From: DATMER01 sp034667225
Lineage (GTDB): Bacteria; Acidobacteriota; Thermoanaerobaculia; Multivoradales; UBA5704
Assembly (NCBI GenBank): GCA_034667225.1
Contig: JAXDKG010000001.1
Span: 62,001-126,000, forward strand
DNA length: 64,000 nt
Direction: 5' to 3'
Both the position numbers and the translations under genes were made by a program. A model generated the notes under the pieces. The model saw only the letters and a program-made list of their open reading frames with translations. It made no database searches and was not told the origin of the DNA. Shown here piece by piece: positions 31,162-38,845 of the stretch. Position 1 is the first letter of the stretch. The number at the start of each line of letters is the position of its first letter.

Positions 31162-31848
31162 CTAAGCGGCGAGCCGCTGCTGCTCTTCAAGCTCCCGCGA
31201 GCGGCGGCGCGACACCGTGCCGTTCCAGTGGCAGAGCGGGCCGAGCAACGAGTAGATCATTCCCGCCAGGAACATCGGGCCGCCCGTCAGGACGATGGCG
31301 ACGGACAGGCAGCCCACCCCCACGAAAATCAGGTAGTGCCGCACCCAGGCGCGGGCATCGAGCCGCTCGACCTCGTCCAGCTCCAGCTCCTTCGAGCGCG
31401 CCGCCCGCAAGTAGAGCAGGGAGAAGCAGGCGAAGACCGCGATGAAGCCGAGCCCGTAGATGAGCATCAGCGACGCCATCTCATCCCGGCTCGTGAGCAT
31501 GGGCCTCTCGGCTCCCGGACCGAGGCGGAAAAAGAGGCCCGTCAGGGCGGTGGACAGGAACTTCAACGGGTAGATGTAGAAGAGCACGACGAACAGCAGG
31601 ACCGAGTTGATGACGACGGTCCAGGAGTCCTGGAGGCCATAGCGGCGGAAAAAGCCGTTGTGGGCGGCCCAGATCAAGATCAGCATGGAGAAGCTGAACG
31701 CGAAGGCGACGAAGCCGTCCAGGCTCTTCACCAGCTCGGGGAAGGTCTGGGGCACTTCCAGCGAGACCACGAGCAGGGTCGCCGCAAATCCGAATACGGC
31801 ATCGCTCAGGGCTTCCAGGCGTGTGACTTCCCGTCCTCGGAGGGTCAT
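31162..31848 (-). CDS. TMEM175-family potassium channel-like membrane protein (DUF1211)
   Basis: A 228-residue protein starting at ATG 31848. The first helix carries the family motif RLEALSDAVFGFAATLLVVSL, a variant of R-x3-FSDGVFA-x3-TLLV in which the F-S-D region forms the potassium pore. Six helices are predictable, as in prokaryotic TMEM175 proteins, which assemble as tetramers. The C terminus is short and charged. It probably conducts potassium leak across the inner membrane. Confidence 0.88.
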   Translation of the reverse strand: MTLRGREVTRLEALSDAVFGFAATLLVVSLEVPQTFPELVKSLDGFVAFAFSFSMLILIWAAHNGFFRRYGLQDSWTVVINSVLLFVVLFYIYPLKFLSTALTGLFFRLGPGAERPMLTSRDEMASLMLIYGLGFIAVFACFSLLYLRAARSKELELDEVERLDARAWVRHYLIFVGVGCLSVAIVLTGGPMFLAGMIYSLLGPLCHWNGTVSRRRSRELEEQQRLAA

Positions 31849-31954
31849 TCCATAGAACAGTGTAACGCGTGCTACGCTCGAAACGCCTATCCCATCGTGC
31901 TGCGCGGGGCGGAACACCTGCCCCCCTGCGCCAACAACCTGGAGGAGAATTCTC

Positions 31955-33013
31955 ATGCGTCTGACCCGCTCTCTGTGTCTTCTGTTGCTCGCTCTGACCC
32001 TGGCCGTTCCGGCCTTCGCCGTGCCCGGCGCCACGGACCGCGTGCCCGGCGCCTCGCTGCTGGTCCCGTTCTTCGAGACGGGCATCAACTCGGGTACCCA
32101 TCCGCACGACACGCTGCTGGTGGTGACCAACTGGCGCACGGACAACCGTATGTTCCACTACCACGTCTGGGACATCGACGGGGTCCCGACGGGGCTCAGC
32201 GGCAACATCACGCTGGGCTCGCTGGGTTCCTGGTCCGTGGCCATGCGTGACCTCCTCGGCGTCTCCTCGGCGGCGGTCCGCACCCAACTGACCGAGGGGC
32301 CGTTCTACCGCGGCTTCGTGACCATCGACGCGGTGACCTCCGCCACAGCCATGGCTCCCACCGAGGCATCTTTCCCCTTCGCCGACACCAACGTGTTCGA
32401 GGGGTTCATCTACTACACCCGGCTGTCGCAGGGTTCTGCCAATGGCATGTCGATGATCGCCCTGGAAACGGTGCCGGCGACGGCCAACAATCTGGTCCGT
32501 GGGTTCTACCAGGGGGGTGACCTCCGCGAGGAGATCGATCCCTCCGGCCGGCGCTGCGCGAAGCTGCTGGCTACCGGCGGAACCTGTGGAGTCGCGGGCA
32601 TCGCTGCCCCCCTGGCACGCATGCACATGCGGGTCTTCCGTTCCGTTCCGCTCAACGGCAGCAGCCGGGCCGTTGCCTTCACCTGGGTTCCCGGCCTGGC
32701 TGGCGGTCCCTCGGTCTTTTGCGACGTCCCGGCGAACTCATGCTCCCCCAACCTCACCTACCGCCAGTATGACGAGGCCGGAAACTTCCTGGTCAACGGC
32801 ACAATCCGGCTCGACCACGTGGTCAACGTCATCGAGGATGCCAGTCTGGTCGGCACCAGTGCGGGCTGGATTTCCATCTTCAGCATTCCCAACATCCTGC
32901 AGGAGATGCAGGTCTACGGGTTCTCATTCAATTCCGCCAATCCCGCGGGAAACCCGAACCTGACCTGGGACGCCATCTTCGAGGCCTACATCGCCACCGA
33001 CGACGCGATCTGA
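31955..33013 (+). CDS. Secreted protein of unknown function, tandem copy 1
   Basis: A 352-residue protein preceded by GGAGGAG, with signal peptide MRLTRSLCLLLLALTLAVPAFA. The mature part starts with DRVPGASLLVPFFETGIN and holds blocks TLLVVTN, YHVWDIDG, GPFYRGFVTIDAV, GFIYYTRLSQGSANG, LDHVVNVIED and GNPNLTWDAIFEAYIATD. These blocks are shared with the next gene. A CAKLLATGGTC segment and a second Cys pair could form disulfides. It looks beta-rich. No catalytic motif or known family is recognised. Confidence 0.85.
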   Translation: MRLTRSLCLLLLALTLAVPAFAVPGATDRVPGASLLVPFFETGINSGTHPHDTLLVVTNWRTDNRMFHYHVWDIDGVPTGLSGNITLGSLGSWSVAMRDLLGVSSAAVRTQLTEGPFYRGFVTIDAVTSATAMAPTEASFPFADTNVFEGFIYYTRLSQGSANGMSMIALETVPATANNLVRGFYQGGDLREEIDPSGRRCAKLLATGGTCGVAGIAAPLARMHMRVFRSVPLNGSSRAVAFTWVPGLAGGPSVFCDVPANSCSPNLTYRQYDEAGNFLVNGTIRLDHVVNVIEDASLVGTSAGWISIFSIPNILQEMQVYGFSFNSANPAGNPNLTWDAIFEAYIATDDAI

Positions 33014-33123
33014 CCGCGGAAGGAAAAGAGGGGGTGGCGCCTTTCTTGAAGGGGGAGTCTGACGCACAGGGCTGAGGGCTTCCCCCTCCTCCCTGTGCGC
33101 AATCACATGAAGGAGACCCCCTG

Positions 33124-34170
33124 ATGTATCGGCTCTGCTCGCTCTGCCTGCTGCTCCTCGTCCTGATACTGCCAGCCGCGCCGGCCCTGGCCGTGCCGGG
33201 CTCCACCGACCGGGTGCCCGCGGCCTCGCTGCTGGTGCCCTTCTTCGAGACCGGGATCAATTCCACCACTCATCCGCAGGACACCCTGCTGGTCGCCACC
33301 AACCGGCAAACCGGCAGCCAGATCATCCACTACCACGTCTGGGACATCGACGGGAACGCGACAGGGCTCAACGGCAACGTCACCCTGAGCGCGCATGCCT
33401 CCTGGGACGCGGCCATGCGCGACCTTCTCAATGCCGCTGATCCGGCGGTCCGCACCCAGCTCACCCAGGGGCCGTTCTATCGCGGGTTCGTCACCATCGA
33501 CGCGGTGACCGCCACCACCGGGCTGGCTCCCACGGAGTCGACCTTCCCCTTCTCCGACGCCAACGTGCTCGAGGGGTTCATCTACTACACGCGGCTGTCC
33601 CAGGGGTCTGCCAACGGTCTGGCGATGGTCGCGCTGGAGGCCGTGCCCGACGCGGTCGACAGTTTTCTCCAGGGCTTCTACAGCGGGGGCGACACCCGGG
33701 AGGAGATCGATCCCGCCGGCCGGAGGTGCGCGGCACGGCTCACCAACGGAGGCGAATGCAGCGACATCGACGGGCCCCTCGCGCGCATCGACATGCGGGT
33801 CTTCCGCTCCGCCGCGCTCAGCGGCAGCAGCCGGGGTGTGGTTTTTACCTGGGTGCCGGGCCAGGCCGGGGGCCCCTCGGCCATCTGCGATGAGCCGGTG
33901 AACGCTTGCAGCCCCAACCTCGCCTTCCAGCAGTACGATCAGGCGGGCAACGCCGTTGGGAGCGGCACGATCCGGCTCGACCACGTGGTGAACGTCATCG
34001 AGGATTCCAATCTACAGGGCGACCAGTCCGGCTGGATCTCCATCGCCAACCTCCCCAACATCCGCACGGATCTCCAGGTCTACGGGTTCTCGATGAACTC
34101 CGCGAACCCTTCGGGGAACCCGAACCTGACCTGGGACGCCATCTTCGAGGCGTATATCGCCACGGACTAG
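33124..34170 (+). CDS. Secreted protein of unknown function, tandem copy 2
   Basis: A 348-residue paralogue of the preceding gene, with AAGGAG before the ATG and signal peptide MYRLCSLCLLLLVLILPAAPALA. All long blocks of copy 1 recur in order with few gaps, and well over half the residues look identical. The most divergent parts are the signal peptide and the segment around residue 215. The 110-bp spacer has no terminator, so the copies may be co-transcribed. It ends in an unusual CACGGAC/GTCCGTG-rich convergent spacer. Confidence 0.85.
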   Translation: MYRLCSLCLLLLVLILPAAPALAVPGSTDRVPAASLLVPFFETGINSTTHPQDTLLVATNRQTGSQIIHYHVWDIDGNATGLNGNVTLSAHASWDAAMRDLLNAADPAVRTQLTQGPFYRGFVTIDAVTATTGLAPTESTFPFSDANVLEGFIYYTRLSQGSANGLAMVALEAVPDAVDSFLQGFYSGGDTREEIDPAGRRCAARLTNGGECSDIDGPLARIDMRVFRSAALSGSSRGVVFTWVPGQAGGPSAICDEPVNACSPNLAFQQYDQAGNAVGSGTIRLDHVVNVIEDSNLQGDQSGWISIANLPNIRTDLQVYGFSMNSANPSGNPNLTWDAIFEAYIATD

Positions 34171-34247
34171 CACGGACTGACACGGACCAAGGACCGAAGT
34201 CCCTGTCCGTCCGTGTGAGTCTGTGTCCGTCCGTGTTGTCCGTGTCA
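34161..34247. repeat. CACGGAC/GTCCGTG word-repeat hairpin between convergent genes
   Basis: Three copies of CACGGAC in the first half (the first inside the upstream gene's last codons) face three copies of GTCCGTG in the second half, so the RNA can form several alternative GC-rich hairpins from either strand. It fills the tail-to-tail gap between the secreted paralogue and the M48 protease and may serve as a bidirectional terminator. There is no clear T tract. Confidence 0.6.
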
Positions 34248-35993
34248 GCTCTTCGCCAGATCCACCTCGGCCCGGTCGCGCAGGCGCTGGGCCGCGGGGG
34301 AGAGGGGAGCGTGGGTGAGGATCTTGTTCATCCTCTCCATGGCCTTCACCGAGTCGCCCATTCCCTGGTAGAGAACGACCTCGGCGTGCAGGTTGTCGGC
34401 GAGGACGTTGAGCCGGCTGAGCACCGTGGGCACGTACTCGCCTTCGGGGAAGCGGCGCAGGTACTCGGCGCCGTTCGCCACGTCCGAGTAGCTCTTGGCG
34501 GCCGCGGCCAGGCGCTCGTTGGCCATCTTCTTGAGCTCGGCGTCGCGGTCCTGCGTGGCGAGCTGCTGCAGGGCGGCGAGCTGGTCCAGGCTGGAGGCCA
34601 GCATGCGCAGGCCGGTGCCGGCCTTCTTCCCCTCGGGGCTCTCCGGCGCGGCCTCCCAGGCTTCCAGGTAGCGCGTCACGGCCTCGGTGGGATTGCCCAG
34701 CCGGCTGTACGCGTCGCCCAGGGCGAGCGCCACCTCGGGCACCCGCGGCGAATCCGGGAAGTTGCTGAGGAAAGCCACCAGGAACGAAGTCTCGTAGACC
34801 CCGCGGTCGAGCACCTTGAGCGCCTCGGGATAGAGCTCCTTGCGCTTCAGGTCCAGATCTTTGATCTCCGTGTTCAGGTTCTCGATCAGCTCGCTCTTCG
34901 GCTCGAGCGCCGCCACCGCGGCCACCTCCTGGCGGTAGGTGCGGACCACGCCGCCGTAGTCGCGAGAGAGCAGCGGCTTCGCCAACTCCTGGTCGCGCCG
35001 GGTATGGAGCTTCTCCAGGCGCAGCGACGCGGCCACCCCGCCGGCCGGCCAGGAGGCCAGGGAGAACTGCTTGACGAAAATGGCTTCCTCCGGCGCGGGG
35101 GCGGGCCTCGCCTGGTCGAGCCAGGTCATCAGCGCCGCCTGGGTGCGCAGGCGGAAGTCGTCGGCGGATTTCCGGGATTCGATCTTCCAGGTCTCCCGGC
35201 GGGCCTCGGCGGCGCGCATCCGCTCATCCGAGAACGGATGGGTCTGCCAGTAGCCGTACTCCTTGAGCTGCGGGGCGAGGTGGTTCATCTTCTCCCAGAC
35301 GCGCCGGGCGCCGTCCGGGTCGTAGCCGGCCAGGGCTGAGAGCCGCTGCCCCTCCTCGTCCGCCTCGTCCTCGTGATCCCGGCTGTAGCTGCGCAGGAGC
35401 AGCTCGCTGAGGATCAGGCTCGCCGCCGCCGCTCCCTGGATGCGGTTGGCGCTGGGATTGTCGTATCCCACGCGCGGATCGTACGGCGTGTTGAGGCGGG
35501 GCTCGCGGTCGCGGTTCGCCTCGCGGACCACGACGCCCGCGACCAGCAGGTTCCCCAGCACGCTCATCAGGGTGGCCTTGCGCTGCATGCGCTTGAAATG
35601 CTCCAGGGTGACGTGGCCGATCTCATGGCCGAGCACCGCGGCCAGCATGTCGTCGTCCAGCCCCAGGTCGAGCATCCCGCGGGTGATGAAGATCTGGCCG
35701 CCGGGAAGGGCGAAGGCGTTGGGCACCGGCATGTCGACGAGGGTGAAGGTGAAGGGGAAGCGGGTGAAGCCCGATTGTTGGGCCAGCTCGTAGCCGACCT
35801 GGTTGACCCGCGCCTGCTCCGCCGGGTCGTCGTAGAGCTCGTACTGCTCCGCCACCTGCCGCGCGACCTGCAGGCTCTTGAGGAAGAGATCGGGGTTGGA
35901 GACCGCCTGGCCGGAAGCGGGCAGCGGCAGCAAAGGGAGCGCAATCAACAGGGCGAGGGCCCCGGCGAGAAAACGGCGGATGGGGTTCTTCAT
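34245..35993 (-). CDS. Periplasmic M48-family metalloprotease with TPR-like C terminus (BepA-like)
   Basis: A 582-residue protein with signal peptide MKNPIRRFLAGALALLIALPLLPLPASG. Residues 35-260 form an M48 peptidase: FALPGGQIFITRGML, zinc motif HEIGH within AVLGHEIGHVTLEHF, and downstream EDEADEEG supplying the third ligand. The C-terminal half (about 340-575) consists of helical TPR-like repeats. The layout matches BepA/YfgC-type proteases that monitor outer-membrane protein assembly. It is followed on the same strand, 55 bp upstream, by a DUF502 membrane protein gene. Confidence 0.92.
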   Translation of the reverse strand: MKNPIRRFLAGALALLIALPLLPLPASGQAVSNPDLFLKSLQVARQVAEQYELYDDPAEQARVNQVGYELAQQSGFTRFPFTFTLVDMPVPNAFALPGGQIFITRGMLDLGLDDDMLAAVLGHEIGHVTLEHFKRMQRKATLMSVLGNLLVAGVVVREANRDREPRLNTPYDPRVGYDNPSANRIQGAAAASLILSELLLRSYSRDHEDEADEEGQRLSALAGYDPDGARRVWEKMNHLAPQLKEYGYWQTHPFSDERMRAAEARRETWKIESRKSADDFRLRTQAALMTWLDQARPAPAPEEAIFVKQFSLASWPAGGVAASLRLEKLHTRRDQELAKPLLSRDYGGVVRTYRQEVAAVAALEPKSELIENLNTEIKDLDLKRKELYPEALKVLDRGVYETSFLVAFLSNFPDSPRVPEVALALGDAYSRLGNPTEAVTRYLEAWEAAPESPEGKKAGTGLRMLASSLDQLAALQQLATQDRDAELKKMANERLAAAAKSYSDVANGAEYLRRFPEGEYVPTVLSRLNVLADNLHAEVVLYQGMGDSVKAMERMNKILTHAPLSPAAQRLRDRAEVDLAKS

Positions 35994-36048
35994 CGTGAAT
36001 CTCCCAAGATATGGGACGGTGCCAAGGGTAGCAACACCGGGCGATCCG

Positions 36049-36741
36049 TCAAAACTCCCGCCCCACCAGCTCGGTCTTGGCTGCGGTGGCCCGCTCCTGA
36101 TCCAGGATCAGCGCCGGCAGCAGGATGCCCCCGGAGACGACCATGCGGATCCCCTCCTCGACGGTGACCGGGATTTCGACGATCTCCCGCGGCGGGACGA
36201 GCAGCAGGAAGCCGCCCGTGGGGTTCGGGGTCGTGGGGACGAACACCGGCACCAGCTCCATGTCGTGCGGGCTCGCGGACCAGCGGGAGGGGCCGCCCGT
36301 GACGAAGCCGATCCCATACGTGCCGATCCGGGGGTACTGGACCAGCACCACGCGCTTGAACGCGTCGGCCTGGTCGCGGGAGACCGCCTCCAGCACTCCC
36401 TTGGTGGCGCCATAGACCGACCTCGCGATCGGGATGCGCCGGATGAAGGCCTCGACGCTGTCGATCATCCGCCGGCCCAGGACTCCGGTCGAGAGCCATC
36501 CCAGGAAGAGGATGACCAGCAGCGTCAGCACGATACCGAGGCCCGGGATATGGATGCCCGGCTTCTCCAGGAAGGTCGAGAGCGTCTTGTCGATGAGCCG
36601 CGCGAAGATCCCGTCCATGAAGCGGAACAGGAGCACCAGCACGTAGACAGTGAGATAGGCGGGGGCCAGGATCAGCAGGCCGCCGAGCAGCAGGGTGCGC
36701 AGGCGCGATCGCCAGTGATGGGGCTCGTGTTTCACGGGCAT
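36049..36741 (-). CDS. DUF502 family inner-membrane protein
   Basis: A 230-residue protein with two N-terminal transmembrane helices (about 17-42 and 68-90). The characteristic DUF502 blocks are ARSVYGATKGVLEAV, VVLVQYPRIGTYGIGFVTG, VFVPTTPNPTGGFLLLVP and EEGIRMVVSGGI. The family is widespread but uncharacterised. The gene is divergent from the 36776 gene, with a 34-bp gap that must hold both promoters. Confidence 0.92.
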   Translation of the reverse strand: MPVKHEPHHWRSRLRTLLLGGLLILAPAYLTVYVLVLLFRFMDGIFARLIDKTLSTFLEKPGIHIPGLGIVLTLLVILFLGWLSTGVLGRRMIDSVEAFIRRIPIARSVYGATKGVLEAVSRDQADAFKRVVLVQYPRIGTYGIGFVTGGPSRWSASPHDMELVPVFVPTTPNPTGGFLLLVPPREIVEIPVTVEEGIRMVVSGGILLPALILDQERATAAKTELVGREF

Positions 36742-36775
36742 AGCCTACCAGCCTCGGTGTGGTAGCGTTCCGCGC

Positions 36776-37054
36776 ATGAGCGATCTGACCATCGAGGTGC
36801 CGACCGCGAAGACGTCCATCGAGGAGCTGCGCTCGGCGCTCGACGCCGGGCTGAAAGAGGAGTTCCCCGGCGGGATGCTCAAGTGGAAGTGGGAGGGGGA
36901 CGTGATGCATCTCACCGGCCCCGGCGCCAAAGCGACGATAGCCCTGGAGGACGGCCGCCTGGTAGGGCGCGCCCACCTCGGACCGCCCGCGAGCATGATG
37001 AGGCCGGTGATCGAGAAGAAGATCACCACCGTCATGAAGAAGGCCGTGGCCTGA
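36776..37054 (+). CDS. Small polyhydroxyalkanoate-system-like protein
   Basis: A 92-residue protein with the layout of the putative PHA-granule-region family (PHA_gran_rgn): a short N-terminal helix (SIEELRSALDAGLKEE), a GDVMHLTGPGAKATIALEDGRL beta-meander and a C-terminal amphipathic helix (MMRPVIEKKITTVMKK). It has neither a signal peptide nor a membrane segment. No PHA synthase is nearby, so a granule role is not supported by context. Its stop overlaps the likely start of the next gene. Confidence 0.65.
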   Translation: MSDLTIEVPTAKTSIEELRSALDAGLKEEFPGGMLKWKWEGDVMHLTGPGAKATIALEDGRLVGRAHLGPPASMMRPVIEKKITTVMKKAVA

Positions 37055-37866
37055 CCCTTCCGCAAGCGCTGCTCGCCCACGCCGCCCGCCATCCCGAGGA
37101 CCCCTGGCTGTTCCACCCCGAGGGCTGGCACTGGCCCTGGTGCTCCTGGAAGCACCTGGCCAATGGAGCAGCCTCCTGGGCCGGGGCGCTCTCGGCTCTC
37201 CCCCCCGGCACCCCGACCGCCTTTCTCTGGAATCCCCATCCCCCGGCCGTCGCCCTGGACCTCGCCATCCAGGCAGCCGGTCTGGTCTCGGTCCCCGTGA
37301 CCGATCTCGGCCAGGCCCGGGAGAGGGGAGCCCGCGCCTGGGCCGCGCCGACCGGATCGGCCGGCCCTGAGTTTCTGGAGCACGTTTCCCTCCCCGCCTG
37401 GAATCCAACGCGGGACGCGGACTTCCCGGACCGTCTTGCTGGGGGAGTAATGGTGGAGAGGGAGGTCAGTCAGGAGGAACTGATCGTCGCGGTGGACCGT
37501 TTGGAGATCGGAGGGGAAGGAAGGGAGATCGTAGTGGTCGGCCGCGTCCCGGAGCGCTGGGCCGACCGCGTCTTCTTCTCCTGGGCCACGGTGCAGGGCG
37601 CGGCCATTCTCCTGGCTCCGGATCCGTCGAGTCTGATCGGCTCGGCCGTCTGGGCGCGGCCGACCGTGTTCCACGGCACCGCCGCCGAGCTGAAGGCTCT
37701 GCGCCGCGCCGTGGAGCAGGAAAAGCCGCCATTCTGGGACCGCAGGGCAGGGCGGTTGCCGTTCGGAAGGCTCAGGACGGTGCTCTGGAGCGGCGAAGAG
37801 CCGTCGCCGGCGGAGCGGAGCTTCTGGGAGGGGCGGGGCGTCCGGGTAGCACCCCTCACCCCCTAA
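37051..37866 (+). CDS. Truncated AMP-binding (acyl-CoA ligase-like) protein
   Basis: The frame downstream of 37051 encodes about 271 residues resembling the N-terminal subdomain of AMP-dependent synthetases: LPQALLAHAARHPEDPWLFHPEGW, then a SWKHLANGAASWAGAL segment and HPPAVALDLAIQAAGLVSVPVTD. The adenylate-forming P-loop (SGTTGxPKG) and the C-terminal catalytic domain are absent. No ATG, GTG or TTG start exists between the overlap and 37051, so CTG at 37051, overlapping the preceding TGA, is the only plausible coupled start. It may be a decayed or repurposed ligase. The 3' end borders a repeat region, consistent with truncation there. Confidence 0.55.
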   Translation: MTLPQALLAHAARHPEDPWLFHPEGWHWPWCSWKHLANGAASWAGALSALPPGTPTAFLWNPHPPAVALDLAIQAAGLVSVPVTDLGQARERGARAWAAPTGSAGPEFLEHVSLPAWNPTRDADFPDRLAGGVMVEREVSQEELIVAVDRLEIGGEGREIVVVGRVPERWADRVFFSWATVQGAAILLAPDPSSLIGSAVWARPTVFHGTAAELKALRRAVEQEKPPFWDRRAGRLPFGRLRTVLWSGEEPSPAERSFWEGRGVRVAPLTP

Positions 37867-37958
37867 GGCGCGCGAAGCGGGGAGGGCAGGGGAGGGGGTT
37901 TTTCACTGGGAGCGCCGGCGTCTCGCCGGCGACTAACTTAAAGACTCATTTGAGCCTC
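37867..37958. other. Short intergenic tract with a copy of the GGCGTCTCGCCGGC repeat
   Basis: After the stop codon there is a GGGGAGGG-rich tract ending in GTTTTTC, then TGGGAGCGCCGGCGTCTCGCCGGC at 37907-37930. The same core forms the arms of the inverted-repeat element at 38288-38435. No gene is seen. Confidence 0.6.
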
Positions 37959-38206
37959 TCGGGGGCCTCCCCGAGCTTCTCGGGTAAATCCCTGAGTCGC
38001 TCGGGTAGATCCCTGAGTCGCTCGGGTAGACCCCTGAGTCAGGGAAGTTACTTCCCTGCGATCCGTAAGTCAGTTCCCTGCGCTGGTAAGTCACTTCCCC
38101 GCACCCGGAAGTGACTTATCGGAGGGCGGAAGTCAGTGACCGGCCGCGGGTCAGTTGCCCCCCGGGCTTCTCGGGTAGATCCCCGAGTCGCTCGGGTTCC
38201 TCCCCC
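37959..38206. repeat. Second 21-bp tandem array, about 12 units
   Basis: TCGGG-led units recur at 37959, 37980, 38001 and 38022, and again at 38171 and 38192. Between them lie diverged units of the same length containing GGTAAGTCACTTCC-like sequence, with a net 2-bp phase shift. The best-conserved unit, TCGCTCGGGTAGATCCCTGAG, is an imperfect palindrome. The sequence is unrelated to the array at 26858, but the period is the same. No reading frame in it looks like a gene. Confidence 0.85.
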
Positions 38207-38287
38207 GGGGAGGGGAGGATTGCTCTGGGGGGGAGGCTAGTGCTCCGTCATATTTGAATGCCGGTATGGCAATCGGGCGGGCGGCGG

Positions 38288-38435
38288 GCTTTCCCTGGGA
38301 CCGCTGGCGTCTCGCCGGCATCCTTAAGACCTTGGGCCGAAGGCCCGGCCTTTGGTGCAGGGCAGAGACAATTGCCCGGCGTTCCGCCGATTCATCCGGA
38401 CAAGCCGGCGGGACGCCAGCGCTCCCAGGGAAAGC
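38288..38435. repeat. 32-bp inverted repeat pair (REP/MITE-like element)
   Basis: Arm 38288-38319 (GCTTTCCCTGGGACCGCTGG...) and arm 38404-38435 are reverse complements at 30 of 32 positions and enclose 84 bp. The enclosed part has its own small hairpin (GGGCCGAAGGCCC). The arm core recurs at 37907-37930. This looks like a non-coding palindromic element of the REP or MITE kind. No target-site duplication or transposase is seen. Confidence 0.75.
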
Positions 38436-38464
38436 CCCGGCATCCGCTTACCCTCCGCCCTCTG

Positions 38465-38812
38465 CCGCTCGACCTCCAGTGCTCCCGTTCGACCTCCAGC
38501 GCGTTCCGCCCGAGCTCCGGCGGGTTCCGCTCGACCTTCAGCGCGTTTCGCTCAGGCTCCAGCCGATGCCGCCCGACCTCCGGCGGACGCGCCCGACCCC
38601 CGCGCGAAGCCGCTCAGACCCCGGCGGCATCCGCTCGACCCCCAGCGGCTCGTGCAAGACCGTGCGCGGCACCTGCCCGACTCCCAGCGGCATACGCCCG
38701 CCCTCGGTCGCGCGTGCTGGAGCGTGCGCGGCAGCCGCAAACCCTTCGTTGGCTCGTGCTGGAGCTTGCGCGGGTGCCGCTCGACCCCGCGCGGCTGCCG
38801 CTCGAACGCAGG
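38465..38812. repeat. Third 21-bp tandem array, about 17 diverged units
   Basis: Units beginning CCGCTCGACC- or a variant (CCGTTCGACC, CCGCCCGACC, CCGCTCAGACC) recur every 21 bp, with two 20-bp steps. They become more diverged toward the 3' end and return to CCGCTCGACCCCGCGCGG near 38779. The array ends about 30 bp before the TIR gene's start codon, and its frame is open into that gene. A TATGAT hexamer at 38813, right after the array, could be the TIR gene's -10 box. Confidence 0.85.
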
Positions 38813-38845
38813 TATGATTTCGTCGTCCGCAAAATTCTGGCCGCC

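Noticed and set aside
38258..38845. An extended N terminus for the TIR protein
   Set aside because: It is encoded by the inverted-repeat element and the 21-bp array; the TIR domain starts at ATG 38846.
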